A stretch of DNA of 64,000 nt from Prochloraceae cyanobacterium PL24a_bin.78 (GTDB taxonomy: Bacteria > Cyanobacteriota > Cyanobacteriia > Cyanobacteriales > JANQIW01): the NCBI GenBank assembly GCA_028281945.1, contig JANQIW010000068.1:1-64000 (forward strand), in the 5' to 3' direction. The notes below the pieces were generated by a model. It was given only the letters and a program-made list of their open reading frames with translations. It was not told where the DNA came from and made no database searches. Made by a program: the position numbers and the translations under genes. Position 1 is the stretch's first letter. The number at the start of each line of letters is the position of its first letter. Positions 38,258 to 48,939 of the stretch are shown piece by piece.

Positions 38258-39280
38258 ATGGAACAACTTAGCAACGCCTTTACCCTATTTATCAGTCTCC
38301 TAGTAGAGGCAATACCTTTTTTATTATTAGGAGTACTGGTTTCTAGTGCTTTACTATTATTAATTGATGAAAGCAAACTAATTACTAATATGCCCCGTAA
38401 TCCTGTGTTAGGTGCATTTATTGGTAGTTGTGTTGGGTTTTTGTTTCCTGTCTGTGAATGTGGTAATGTTCCAGTAGCAAGACGTTTATTAGCTCAAGGA
38501 ATGCCAACCTCGGTAGCAATAGGTTTTTTACTTGCAGCACCAACGATAAATCCTATAGTAATTTGGTCAACGTGGGTAGCTTTTGAAGAACAACCCAAAA
38601 TTGTTATTTTTAGAATCATCTTTTCTCTAACAATTGCCACATTAATTTCCATAGTATTTAGTGTACATAAAGATTCTCGTCCTCTTTTGCAACCCTTATT
38701 AGTCAAACGTCTCAATCTTTTAGCTAGGAAAAAGAATACCAAAAATACAGAAATAATATCTAATAAAAAACCAATCTTATTACAATCAGGATCTTTTTTA
38801 CTAGATCAACCAGGTAAGCCTTTAATATTAAATGAAAATGAATTAAATAAGAATAAAACAAAACTGAAAAAATTTCAAGAAAAACTGAGTATATTTCAAA
38901 ATAATTTGATTCAAGAATTAAAAGAATTGGGAGGAATGTTAATTATTGGTAGTGCTATTGCCGCTTGTATACAAGTATTTGTGCCTCGAGAAATAGTTTT
39001 AAGTATCGGCCAAAGCAATATTACTTCAATTATTGCTATGATGGTTTTGGCTGGGGTAGTATCAATTTGTTCTACAGTAGATTCATTTTTTGCTTTATCA
39101 TTTGCTTCAACTTTTACTAGTAGTTCTTTATTAGCATTTTTAGTATTTGGTCCAATGATTGATATTAAAGCTATTGGCTTAATGTTATCAATTTTTAAAC
39201 CAAGAATTATTATTTATTTGTTTGCTTTAGCGGCTCAATTAACTTTTATCTTAACTCTTGGTTATAGCTATTTAAATTAA
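38258..39280 (+). CDS. Predicted permease (DUF318/ArsP-like)
   Basis: A 340-aa membrane protein with about eight helices in two blocks separated by a basic cytosolic loop (residues ~145-225). Motifs are GSCVGFLFPVCECGNVPVAR with the CxCG pair and GFLLAAPTINPIVIW, both typical of PF03773. Substrate unknown; homologs are tied to metal or metalloid export. The next gene, TIGR03943-type, starts 31 bp downstream, and these two families are regularly paired. Confidence 0.85.
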   Translation: MEQLSNAFTLFISLLVEAIPFLLLGVLVSSALLLLIDESKLITNMPRNPVLGAFIGSCVGFLFPVCECGNVPVARRLLAQGMPTSVAIGFLLAAPTINPIVIWSTWVAFEEQPKIVIFRIIFSLTIATLISIVFSVHKDSRPLLQPLLVKRLNLLARKKNTKNTEIISNKKPILLQSGSFLLDQPGKPLILNENELNKNKTKLKKFQEKLSIFQNNLIQELKELGGMLIIGSAIAACIQVFVPREIVLSIGQSNITSIIAMMVLAGVVSICSTVDSFFALSFASTFTSSSLLAFLVFGPMIDIKAIGLMLSIFKPRIIIYLFALAAQLTFILTLGYSYLN

Positions 39281-39311
39281 TTAAATTAAATTCAATTCAA
39301 TTCAATTTAAA

Positions 39312-40139
39312 ATGATTTCAAAAGTCAAAAAAAATCATAATTTCTCAAAAAAATTCCGAAAAATTTTGCCTTGGTTAGATATTTTTGCCCTGTTTGTCTG
39401 GGGAATATTACTATTAAAATATCGACTCACAGGTCAGCTAAGATTATTAATTCATCCTAATTATTTTGAGCTAGTTTCTGTTACTGGTGTTTTGCTTTTA
39501 ATTTTAACTATTTTAAGAATTTTAGAACTATTAAATAGTTTTAATAAAACTACAGATTCATCATCTGATAATAATTTAGGACATATTACTTTATTTCCAC
39601 CAGGAATTAGCACAGGATTATTATTAATAGTAGCCATAACAGGTTTAATCATTAATCCTAGGGTTTTAACTAGCCAAATAGCATTACAAAGAGGTGTAAG
39701 GGAATCTTTACCTCTCACAGAATCCCTCCCTGAATCTTTTCAGATTTCTAATGCACCATTAGATCGAACTTTAATTGATTGGGTAAGAACTATTAATGCT
39801 TATCCAGAACCGGATGCTTATAATAATCAAGAAGCAAGAATTCAAGGATTTGTACTTCATTTACCTCAATTACCTGATAATTATTTTGTCATTGCTCGTT
39901 TTGTAATAGCTTGTTGTGCTGTAGATGCTACTCCTATAGGAATACCTGTTAAAATCGAATCTAGTCGCAGTGAATATCCTCCAGATACTTGGTTAGAAAT
40001 AGAGGGGAAAATGATTACAGAAACTTTAGCAGATCTTTCTCAAAATACAAGAAATACTAATGTTAATAAACGTCAATTAGTATTAGAAGCAAGTAGCTTA
40101 AAAATAATTCCTACTCCAAAAGATCCATATGATTATTAG
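39312..40139 (+). CDS. TIGR03943-family permease subunit
   Basis: A 275-aa protein with three N-terminal hydrophobic segments (WLDIFALFVWGILLLKY; LVSVTGVLLLILTILRIL; GLLLIVAITGLIINPRVL) and a C-terminal extracytoplasmic domain containing FVLHLPQLPDNYFVIARFVIACCAVDATPIGI. This is the usual partner of DUF318 permeases and may form a complex with the gene just upstream. The Cys-Cys in FVIACCAVDA could bind metal, which is an inference. Confidence 0.85.
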   Translation: MISKVKKNHNFSKKFRKILPWLDIFALFVWGILLLKYRLTGQLRLLIHPNYFELVSVTGVLLLILTILRILELLNSFNKTTDSSSDNNLGHITLFPPGISTGLLLIVAITGLIINPRVLTSQIALQRGVRESLPLTESLPESFQISNAPLDRTLIDWVRTINAYPEPDAYNNQEARIQGFVLHLPQLPDNYFVIARFVIACCAVDATPIGIPVKIESSRSEYPPDTWLEIEGKMITETLADLSQNTRNTNVNKRQLVLEASSLKIIPTPKDPYDY

Positions 40140-40180
40140 TTAATAAATATTCCATTAACCATCAAGATCAACTAGAAATC

Positions 40181-41689
40181 ATGACTAATCAAAAATTATT
40201 AAAACCTATCGATCGTCTAGCAATTACTGTAATAGTATTTCTAACATTAATCATAACTTTAATGATAGGAACTCATAAATTATGTGGCAATAATTGTTGG
40301 CTTAGAATTAGTCCGAAAATAGAAGAATTTACTTGGAAAGGAAAAGAAATAGAAGCAAAAGATACGGCTTTTATTATCACATTCGATCGTCCTATGGATC
40401 GACCAAGTGTAGAGGAAAATCTCTCTATCAATCCACCTCTTCCTGGTAAATTTAGTTGGGCTGGAAGAAGACTAGCTTATACTCTTTATCAACCAGCGCC
40501 TTATGGAGAAAATTATCAACTTAATCTTGATCAAGCTTTTAGCAACAATGATGAATTAATCCAACCCTTCGTGGCAGAATTTAGCTCTCGCGATCGTGCA
40601 TTTGCTTATATAGGCTCTCAAAAAGAAGAAAAAGGGAGATTAATTTTTTACAATTTAACTAGGAAAATTAAAAAGATTTTGACACCTTCAAATTTAATCG
40701 TATTTGATTTTCAATTTTATCCAGATGGGCAAAAAATTTTGTTTTCTGCTGCACCCAAGAATAATAACTATAATTCTTTACAAGAATTAAAACTTTATCA
40801 AGTAAAAACATCTAATAATGAAACCTATGAAAAATCATCTATAGAATTAATTTTAGATAATAAAGAATATCAAAATAATCAATTTGATTTATCAGCAGAT
40901 GGAGAAAAAATTACCATTCAAAGAGTAAGTCGAGAAAATACTGCTAATTTTGATCTTTGGTTACTTGAAGATGAAGAAAAACCAAAAAGATTAAATATTG
41001 AAGGAGGGGAATTTACCATCGCTCCAGACAGCAAAACATTAGCTGTTGCTAAAGGGGAAGGAATTGGGCTTTTCCCTTTAGATTTTGAGGAGGAATCTAA
41101 TACGGAAAAATCTAATGCTAAAAAATCTAATTCTGAAAATGGAATAGATTTTCTCCCTAAATTTGGTAAACTTTTAAGTTTTTCTCCTGATGGAAAAGCA
41201 GCGGCTTTAGTTAATTTTAATACTGATAATCCTCAATTGCGTTTTACGAGATCTCTTTATTATGTTAATAATCTTGGAGTTGAAAAAGAACTTTTTAATA
41301 CTAAAGGTTCTATTATTGATTGTCAATTTAATCCTACCTCTACTCATCTTTACTGTTTGTTAACTGAATTAATCTCAGAAACAGAATACAAAGAAAAACC
41401 TTATTTTGCTGAAATCAACATCGAAACTTCTAAAATTAATTACTTATTAGATTTAGTTAATTATCAAGATATTAAATTTAGTATTGCTCCTGATGGATTA
41501 GGAATATTATTTGATCAAATTATTACAAGTAATTCTACTGATAGCCCTTTAACTAATAATTTAGGAGAAAGCATTGTCGGTGGTCGTCTTTGGTTACTAA
41601 TTCCTCCATCTATTCAAGCTTTTCAAAATAGTCAAGCACAATTAGTCGAATTACCTTTGGTTGGTTTTTATCCTCAGTGGGCACCCTGA
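40181..41689 (+). CDS. Membrane-anchored Ig-like/beta-propeller protein
   Basis: A 502-aa protein with an N-terminal hydrophobic anchor (LAITVIVFLTLIITLMIG). The segment AFIITFDRPMDRPSVEENLSINPPLPGKFSW is an Ig-like fold common in bacterial surface proteins. The rest is repeated TolB/PD40-like blades (IFYNLTRKIKKILTPSNLIV; FDLSADGEKITIQ; FTIAPDSKTLAVAKGEG; LSFSPDGKAAALVNF). It is probably periplasmic and lies 41 bp after the permease pair, so may belong to that operon. No enzyme activity is suggested. Confidence 0.65.
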   Translation: MTNQKLLKPIDRLAITVIVFLTLIITLMIGTHKLCGNNCWLRISPKIEEFTWKGKEIEAKDTAFIITFDRPMDRPSVEENLSINPPLPGKFSWAGRRLAYTLYQPAPYGENYQLNLDQAFSNNDELIQPFVAEFSSRDRAFAYIGSQKEEKGRLIFYNLTRKIKKILTPSNLIVFDFQFYPDGQKILFSAAPKNNNYNSLQELKLYQVKTSNNETYEKSSIELILDNKEYQNNQFDLSADGEKITIQRVSRENTANFDLWLLEDEEKPKRLNIEGGEFTIAPDSKTLAVAKGEGIGLFPLDFEEESNTEKSNAKKSNSENGIDFLPKFGKLLSFSPDGKAAALVNFNTDNPQLRFTRSLYYVNNLGVEKELFNTKGSIIDCQFNPTSTHLYCLLTELISETEYKEKPYFAEINIETSKINYLLDLVNYQDIKFSIAPDGLGILFDQIITSNSTDSPLTNNLGESIVGGRLWLLIPPSIQAFQNSQAQLVELPLVGFYPQWAP

Positions 41690-41817
41690 CGGGGAGACAA
41701 GGGAGACAAGGAAGACAAGGGAGACAAGGATAACAAGGGAGATAGGTTTTGGGTTAGGAATCAGTAGATTTTGGATAGATTTAACTCTATCGTCTTTTTA
41801 GAAAATTGCTATAAGAA
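41690..41817 (+). repeat. Dispersed repeat: GGGAGACAAG units plus core
   Basis: Seven imperfect ~10-bp GGGAGACAAGG units (41692-41740) precede a core at 41745-41815: GGTTTTGGGTTAGGAATCAG, then TAGATTTTGGATAGAT, then TTTAACTCTATCG. It lies between two convergent genes and matches 20025-20099 in reverse. Confidence 0.75.
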
Positions 41818-41915
41818 CATGAGGAAGTAGGATTTGATCGGAAAAAGTAAAGTAGGGAAAATAAATTTTTTGTTAATTATTCTAGATTTATAATTTTCAA
41901 ATTCTATGATTATTT

Positions 41916-43742
41916 TTATAAATTGATAGATTCTAATTCCGTTGGATTTGATTGCTTGGCAAACTGCATTTTGTAAAGTTTGGTATAAGTTCCATTCTTT
42001 TGAAGTAATTCTTTGTGATTTCCTTGTTCTATAACTTTTCCTTGAGATAAAACTACAATTTTAGATGCTCTTTGTATGGTAGAAAGTCTATGGGCAATTA
42101 CTAAGGTAGTTCGATCTTGACATAATTCATCGATTGCCTCTTGAACTAATCTCTCGGAAACTGTATCTAAAGCACTTGTGGCTTCATCTAAAATCAATAT
42201 TTGTGGATTGCGTAATAAAGCACGAGCAATAGCAAGTCTTTGTTTTTGTCCTCCTGAAAGCAATACTCCTCGATCGCCGATTTCTGTATCAAAACCTTGA
42301 GGTAAATTTACAATAAATTCATAAGCATTAGCTCTTTTAGCGGCTTCTATGATGTCTTCTTGGGCAACATTTTGCAATCCATATGCAATGTTGTAAGCCA
42401 CTGTATTGTTAAACAGAAAGGTATCTTGACTTACTATTCCCATAGTCTTTCGTACTTGTTTGAGATCTAAATCTCTTAAGTCCCGACCATCTACTGTAAT
42501 TCTTCCTTCAGTTGGATCATAAAACCTAGCTAATAAATCAGCTAGAGTAGATTTACCAGAGCCAGAACTTCCTACTAAAGCAACAACACTTCCTTTAGGA
42601 ATTGATATATTTATGCCACTTAGTACTAACTTATCAGTTTTAGGGTATTTAAAAAATACATTTTCAAGGTTAATACCTTCTTTTAATTGAGTGAATTCTC
42701 CATTATTTTTCACCATAAATGGTTTATCCTCTCGATTAAAAAATTCAGCTATAATTTGTGTACTTACACTATTTTTAGCAAATTGACTTCTAGCCTGATT
42801 TAATCTACCAATAAAAGGAAGTAGTCGGAAGAAAATTACTAGATAAGTTAATAGTATAGCGGAAACTGATTGTATACTGTCAAAAAAGTAATATCTTCCT
42901 AAAAATATAATAATTAAAACTATTATTATGCCACTTATTTCATTAAGAGGTCCAATAATTATGGAATTAGCTTGAGCATCTAAACTAACTTGTTCTAATG
43001 CTATTATTTTATCTTTTATTTTTTCAAATTCTTCTTCTTCATTAGTAAAAGTTTTAACTAAACGAATACCTGTTATAACTTCTAATAATTGAATGAAATA
43101 TTCTTTATTCTTCTGAGCTACTAGTTTCCCAAAATACTTTGAACGTTTAATGAAATTCTGATTTAATAAGGCTATAATCAATATTCCGATAATGCCTATT
43201 ATAGTTAATTGCCATGATAAACTTATAAGAACAAAAAAGTAAGTTAGAATATTGATCGAAATAGTAAATAACTGAATCAGATTTTTCAAAGATGCAGCCG
43301 TTTTACTAATTTCTCCAGCTAGTTTATTATTAATATCTCCTATTTTATTCTTACAGAAAAAATCAATATCTAAATCTAATACCATTTCTATCCCCTGTAT
43401 ACGCATCTCTCTGACTATCAATTTACTCAACTTATCACCAATAATTGAATTGTAACAGCTGGTAACATTTTTCAAAATAATAGCTAATAAAATTATAAAT
43501 GTCATTGCTAGCAATTTATAATTTTCAGGAAAAAAGTCGAATACAGATATTAAATTTTTTAATAAGGGAGGTCCTTCTTCTAATCCCATTTGATTTTCAC
43601 CTAAAACTACAAGGACTAAAGGAATGACCAAAGCAGTACCTATACCATTAAAAACAGCAGATAAAAAACCCAAAAGTATAGTAAAAATAATTAAAAAGCG
43701 ATTTTGGCGAGCATATTTTAAAAGTAGTTTATTACTGAGCAT
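41916..43742 (-). CDS. ABC exporter, MsbA/HlyB-like
   Basis: A 608-aa half-transporter with six transmembrane helices (residues 1-320) and an ATPase domain (Walker A VALVGSSGSGKSTLADLL; signature LLSGGQKQRLAIARALL; Walker B ILILDEATSALD; HRLST). It fits ABC exporters for lipids, glycolipids or polysaccharides. The divergent neighbour is an oligopeptidase, and a glycosyltransferase lies 2.4 kb away, but no operon links them. Substrate is unknown. Confidence 0.9.
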   Translation of the reverse strand: MLSNKLLLKYARQNRFLIIFTILLGFLSAVFNGIGTALVIPLVLVVLGENQMGLEEGPPLLKNLISVFDFFPENYKLLAMTFIILLAIILKNVTSCYNSIIGDKLSKLIVREMRIQGIEMVLDLDIDFFCKNKIGDINNKLAGEISKTAASLKNLIQLFTISINILTYFFVLISLSWQLTIIGIIGILIIALLNQNFIKRSKYFGKLVAQKNKEYFIQLLEVITGIRLVKTFTNEEEEFEKIKDKIIALEQVSLDAQANSIIIGPLNEISGIIIVLIIIFLGRYYFFDSIQSVSAILLTYLVIFFRLLPFIGRLNQARSQFAKNSVSTQIIAEFFNREDKPFMVKNNGEFTQLKEGINLENVFFKYPKTDKLVLSGINISIPKGSVVALVGSSGSGKSTLADLLARFYDPTEGRITVDGRDLRDLDLKQVRKTMGIVSQDTFLFNNTVAYNIAYGLQNVAQEDIIEAAKRANAYEFIVNLPQGFDTEIGDRGVLLSGGQKQRLAIARALLRNPQILILDEATSALDTVSERLVQEAIDELCQDRTTLVIAHRLSTIQRASKIVVLSQGKVIEQGNHKELLQKNGTYTKLYKMQFAKQSNPTELESINL

Positions 43743-43957
43743 TATTTTCCAACTCTGTATAATAATTAAATTTATAGTAGATTCCCAAGCAAAAAAAATC
43801 AGAATCTAAGTCAGTTTAGCACCGATCTCTTAAATTAAGCAACCTAGGAAATCGTCTTTTACTTTGCATGGAAAAAGTCAAGAAGATCGATTTGATAATT
43901 TCAATTTGAGGACATCAATAGCTAATTTGCGTTATCTTAAAGAAATATTAACAAAAA

Positions 43958-46048
43958 ATGCCAAAGATAATGATAACGATCGATAATCCACTACTTATAG
44001 GTAAAGGGCTTCCACCTTTTAATCAAGTTGAAGTACATCATATAGTTCCCGCTTTTGAAAAACTTTTGCCAGAGTTAGAAACTAAACTTGCTCATCTCGA
44101 AACAAATGTGACAGCTACTTGGAGTGGTTTAGTTGAACCCATCACTGAGATTGAAGAGGCTTTAGGTTGGAGTTGGGGTATTGTTGGACATTTAATGGGT
44201 GTAAAAAATAGCCCTGAATTACGAACTGCTTACGAAACGATTCAACCAAATTTAATCAAATTTATCAATAAACTCAATCAGAGTCAGCCTCTATATCTTG
44301 CTTTTAAAACCTTGGCAGATAATAGTTGGAATGAATTAGATTCAACTCAACAAAGAATCGTCAAATCTGCTATTCGAGATGCTGAACTTTCTGGGGTAGG
44401 ATTAACAGGAGAAAAAAAAGAACGTTTTAATCAAATCCAATTACAACTGGCTGAACTTTCTACTTTATTTGGCAATAATGTTTTAGACGCGACTAAGGCT
44501 TTTAAATTAAAACTTACTACTAAAGAAGAAGTGGATGGTTTGCCAGAAAGTTTGCTGAATTTAGCGGCTGCTACTGCTAAAGCTGAAGGAGAAGCCAATG
44601 CTACGGCAGAAAATGGTCCCTGGATAATTACTTTAGATTATCCTAGTTATATTCCTTTTATGAAATATAGTACTAATCGTCAATTACGGGAAAAAGTCTA
44701 TAAAGCTTTTATTACTCGTGCTGCTAATGGCGATTTAGATAATAATCCTTTAATTGAAAAAATATTAAAACTTCGTCAGGAAAAAGCTAATTTACTTGGT
44801 TATGAAAATTATGCTCAATTGAGTCTTGCTAAAAAAATGGCTCCTGATGTTGAAGGAGTAAAAAATTTATTGGAAGAACTTCGTAGTGTTAGTTATAATG
44901 CTGCTTTAAAAGAATTAGATGAATTGAAAACTTTTGCTCAAACTGACGATTTACAAAACTGGGATCTGAGTTTTTGGGCACAAAAACAACGGGAAGCTAA
45001 ATTTGCATTTAATGAGGAAGAATTACGTCCTTATTTTCCTTTACCTCAAGTTTTACAAGGTTTATTTGATTTAGCTAAACGCATCTTTGGGGTAACTATT
45101 ACCGATGCTGACGGAAAGGCACCAGTATGGCATCAAGATGTTCGTTATTTTCAAATTGCTGATGAAACTGGCACGGTAATTGCTCATTTTTATTTGGATC
45201 CTTATAGCCGTCCCCAAGAAAAACGAGGTGGTGCATGGATGAATGACTGTATTAATCGGGCAAAAATCAAGGAAAATGGTGATGTTATTACTCGTTTACC
45301 AGTTGCTTATTTAATTTGTAATCAAACTCCTCCTCTTGATGGAAAACCAAGCTTGATGACTTTTTCTGATGTTGAGACTTTGTTTCATGAATTTGGTCAT
45401 GGTTTACAACATATGCTTACTCAAGTAGATTATCCAGGAGCAGCAGGAATTAATAATGTTGAATGGGATGCGGTTGAGTTACCAAGTCAGTTTATGGAAA
45501 ATTGGTGTTATCATCGCTCTACTTTATTTGGTATGGCAAAACATTATGAAACTGGAGAGATTTTACCTGAGTTTTACTATGAAAAATTATTGGCTGCTCG
45601 CAATTATATGAGTGGTTCTGCTATGCTAAGACAGTTACATTTTGCTTTGGTTGACCTTGAATTACATCAAAATTATCAACCGGGTGGTAAGGAAACTCAT
45701 AATGAATTACGCCATCGTATTGCTAAAACTACTACTGTAATCCCTCCTTTACCAGAGGATTCTTTCTTATGTGCTTTTAGTCATATTTTTGCTGGTGGTT
45801 ATGCTAGTGGATATTATAGCTATAAATGGGCTGAAGTTTTGAGCGCAGATGCTTTTGCTGCCTTTGAAGAAGCTGGTTTGGAAGATGAAAAAGCCATGTC
45901 TTCTATTGGTAGACGCTTCCGTGATACGGTTTTAGCTTTAGGTGGCAGTAAACATCCTATGGAGGTATTTATTGATTTCCGAGGCAGGGAACCAAAATCT
46001 GAAGCATTACTCAGACATAGTGGTTTATTAACTCCATTAACTGCTTAA
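43958..46048 (+). CDS. prlC: M3 family oligopeptidase
   Basis: A 696-aa zinc peptidase of the thimet oligopeptidase/OpdA type. The zinc site is HEFGH at residues 477-481 within [15 protein letters not shown], and the third ligand is in [20 protein letters not shown]-like segment [17 protein letters not shown]. The protein is cytoplasmic (no signal) and degrades short peptides. The length is normal for this family. Confidence 0.92.
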   Translation: [696 protein letters not shown]

Positions 46049-46170
46049 ACTATTAAGTTTTTGGAGAATCTTTGTTATCTTTTGATTACTCGGCTATCAA
46101 AGTATTTTATAATTATCTTACTGATGGCTGAGATATTTTCTTGGCAAAAATTTAGTCAATTAAAAAACCG

Positions 46171-47454
46171 ATGAAAATTATTGTTACAATTCCTTATTAT
46201 GTTAAAGGTGGTGTGGAAAGAGTTATTATTTCTCTAATGTCCAATCTTTATCAATATGTAGAGAAAATTATCATTTTAGTAAATGCTAAAGAAATAAGTT
46301 ATTTTAAAAGTCTTCTACCAGATTCAGAAAAAATTGTTTATGAACCATTTCAATGGACTAAAGCTAGTGTTTTTGGCACTTTCGTTTTAGCTGAAAATAA
46401 GGTTTTTAATATTCTAAATAAACTCAAAAGGGGATTATTTAAACTTCCTAAACCTGCAAAAAAAATTCGTAATCAATATAGGTTAAATTATTTAATCAAT
46501 AAATATGAGGCAGATTGTTGTTTATATATTATCACTAATAGGGTAGAAGTTCCTCCAATTAGTATTCCTCTAACAAGTATATCTTATGATTTATTTTGGA
46601 GATTTGCTCCTCTAACTTATTCAGATTCATATATGGCAGATTATGATAATTCATTATTGATGTGGTTAGAAAAAAGTAATCTTATTTTTACTATTTCTGA
46701 GAAAACTAGAGATGATATTATTTCGATTTTTCCTAATCCTGAGTTTAAATCAAAGTTAAAGGCTATTCCTCTTTCTGGATATTCTACTAATTCTACTGGT
46801 TTCTCTTCTTCAATGTTGCCACCGTCTGAAGATATTATCAGGTTTTACTTTCCTTCATCTTTTGGGATTTATAAGGATCATCTCACTCTTTTAAAAGCTG
46901 CTATTCAACTGGGTAGAAAAAATCTTAATTTTAAAGTTATTCTTATTGGGAAAGAAACAGATAATTTTGTTAATGGCAAACTAGATTTATCTAAACAGTC
47001 AGAGACTAAGGAATATAATGATTATTTAAATCAATGGCGACAAGTCTATGAAGAAAACACAAGTATTATTCAAAAATATGTTGAAGGGCTAGGTTATTGT
47101 GATTATTCTACATTAGAGTATTGGTATGAAAACTGTTCTTGTGTGATTATGCCTTCCCAGTATGAGGGTTTTGGTTTAGCAGTTTCTGAAGCTATTGTTC
47201 GAGGTTTACCAGTAATTTCTTCCGATTTAGAAGTGTTAAAAGAACAAGCAGAACTATATAAATGTCATGATCGAGTAGATTTTTTTCCAAAAGGAGATGC
47301 AAATGCTCTAGCTAATTTAATGGAATATTTTATTCAAAATCCAAATCCAAAGCTAGATTCAGAAGAAAGTAAAGCAAGATTTTCTCATTGGACATGGGAT
47401 GATGTTGCTCTTACATATCTCAATAGTTTGAAAGAATTAACGAAGTCCAAATAA
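46171..47454 (+). CDS. Family 4-like glycosyltransferase
   Basis: A 427-aa GT-B glycosyltransferase. The N-terminal domain starts KIIVTIPYYVKGGVERVIIS. The C-terminal domain has IRFYFPSSFGIYKDHLTLLKA and the nucleotide-sugar motif PSQYEGFGLAVSEAIVRGLPVISSD, with the E-x7-E pattern. It probably adds a sugar to a lipid or polysaccharide; donor and acceptor are unknown. It stands between prlC and chlP. Confidence 0.87.
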   Translation: MKIIVTIPYYVKGGVERVIISLMSNLYQYVEKIIILVNAKEISYFKSLLPDSEKIVYEPFQWTKASVFGTFVLAENKVFNILNKLKRGLFKLPKPAKKIRNQYRLNYLINKYEADCCLYIITNRVEVPPISIPLTSISYDLFWRFAPLTYSDSYMADYDNSLLMWLEKSNLIFTISEKTRDDIISIFPNPEFKSKLKAIPLSGYSTNSTGFSSSMLPPSEDIIRFYFPSSFGIYKDHLTLLKAAIQLGRKNLNFKVILIGKETDNFVNGKLDLSKQSETKEYNDYLNQWRQVYEENTSIIQKYVEGLGYCDYSTLEYWYENCSCVIMPSQYEGFGLAVSEAIVRGLPVISSDLEVLKEQAELYKCHDRVDFFPKGDANALANLMEYFIQNPNPKLDSEESKARFSHWTWDDVALTYLNSLKELTKSK

Positions 47455-47470
47455 CAATGTCTAAATAACA

Positions 47471-47522
47471 ATTAGGGGAAAAAGAGAATATTTTCATAGA
47501 TAAATTCCCTTATCCCCCTAAT
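47471..47522. terminator. Possible bidirectional terminator
   Basis: ATTAGGGG and CCCCTAAT flank an inner GGG/CCC-containing loop between two convergent genes (glycosyltransferase and chlP). T-rich bases follow on both strands. The loop is long, so confidence is moderate. Confidence 0.45.
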
Positions 47523-47541
47523 ATTTTGATTTATTATTAAA

Positions 47542-48762
47542 TTATGGTGCTAAAGCATTTCCTCTTAATAAACTACCAATGGTTTTAGCAGTAATTTTAA
47601 GTTGTACTAATGGATTAGCAGGAACAACAGTCTTATAAAGATAACTATCAAATGTCATTTTTTGCACATCTCGATCGGAACACATTTCTACAAACGCTTC
47701 ACGAGTGGCATCAGTGCGATAGAAAACTCTTTGTAAGACATCTAAGACTAAATAAGTCATACCATACTTCTTATCCCAACGCTTAAGATAAAGCTTAAGA
47801 TCATCTTCAGTAGGAAGTTTTTGACCGTTATTAGTAGTCTCAACAATAGTTTCAGCACACATTCTGGCTGATTTAGCAGCAAAATAAATACCTTCACCAG
47901 AAGACTTAGTAACTGTACCAGCGGCATCTCCTACTAAAGCTACCCTACCTACAACACGACGAGGGCGAGGATGTTCTGGAATTGGATGTGCTTCTACTTT
48001 AATAATCTCACCACCAAGTAATTTTTTAGCGGCACGATTGCGGATTCCTGCTTGTAAGTCTTTGATGATGGCTTTATTAACCTTCATTGTACCGGTACCC
48101 ACAGCTACGTGATCGTATTTAGGGAATACCCAAGCATAAAAATCTGGAGAGACATCATTACCCACATACATTTCTGCCAAATCGTCATAGAAAGCCATTT
48201 TATCTTCTGGCAAACGAATTCTTTCTTGGAAGGCAATAGCATAGTTATAATCTCCAGCATCAATTGCTTTAGCGATGCGAGAATTTGCCCCATCTGCACC
48301 AATAACTACATCTACTTTGAGAGTTTTCATCTCTCCTTGAGAATTGCCGTTGGAATGGTCTGCGTAGTGTAGTGTATATTGTCCTGTATTATTTGTGGGA
48401 ATATCTAGTTTATAAACGGTGCCGTTAATTAAATTTGCTCCTAGAGACGCAGCGCGATTGCGAAGGAAGCCATCAAGAATTTCGCGACGGCACATACCGA
48501 TATATTCTTCTTCATTATCGAGATTGATATCTACCTCAACATTGGATGGCGAGATCATTTTCATTTTGCGTACTCGCCGATCGATAATTTTTTCTGGTAA
48601 TTCAAACTCGCTTACCATACAAAGAGGGATCGCACCACCACAAGGTTTAGCATTATCCAATTTGCGCTCAAATAGATAAGTTTCAATTCCAGCCTTTACT
48701 AAAGTTTCAGCGGCTGAAGAGCCTGCAGGCCCTGATCCTACAACAGCTACCCTAATTCCCAA
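47542..48762 (-). CDS. chlP: Geranylgeranyl diphosphate reductase
   Basis: A 406-aa flavoenzyme that reduces geranylgeranyl groups to phytyl for chlorophyll and tocopherol. It shows the FAD motif VAVVGSGPAGSSAAETL, the family segment NAKPCGGAIPLCMVSEFELP and GDAAGTVTKSSGEGIYFAAKSARMCAE. Length is typical for cyanobacteria. It acts at the thylakoid membrane. Confidence 0.96.
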   Translation of the reverse strand: MGIRVAVVGSGPAGSSAAETLVKAGIETYLFERKLDNAKPCGGAIPLCMVSEFELPEKIIDRRVRKMKMISPSNVEVDINLDNEEEYIGMCRREILDGFLRNRAASLGANLINGTVYKLDIPTNNTGQYTLHYADHSNGNSQGEMKTLKVDVVIGADGANSRIAKAIDAGDYNYAIAFQERIRLPEDKMAFYDDLAEMYVGNDVSPDFYAWVFPKYDHVAVGTGTMKVNKAIIKDLQAGIRNRAAKKLLGGEIIKVEAHPIPEHPRPRRVVGRVALVGDAAGTVTKSSGEGIYFAAKSARMCAETIVETTNNGQKLPTEDDLKLYLKRWDKKYGMTYLVLDVLQRVFYRTDATREAFVEMCSDRDVQKMTFDSYLYKTVVPANPLVQLKITAKTIGSLLRGNALAP

Positions 48763-48939
48763 GATTCACCTCTTCTTAATTTTAATTATTCTTAAAGCTT
48801 CTATGGATTGAATCCTATCATGGAGTTTTTAATTATGGTAGCGAAATTGGCTTTTTTTGAAAAATTTGAAATACTGCTTAACATTTTCCGCAATATTTCT
48901 TAATATTTTCGAGAGTAACCAATCATCTTCTATTTAATG

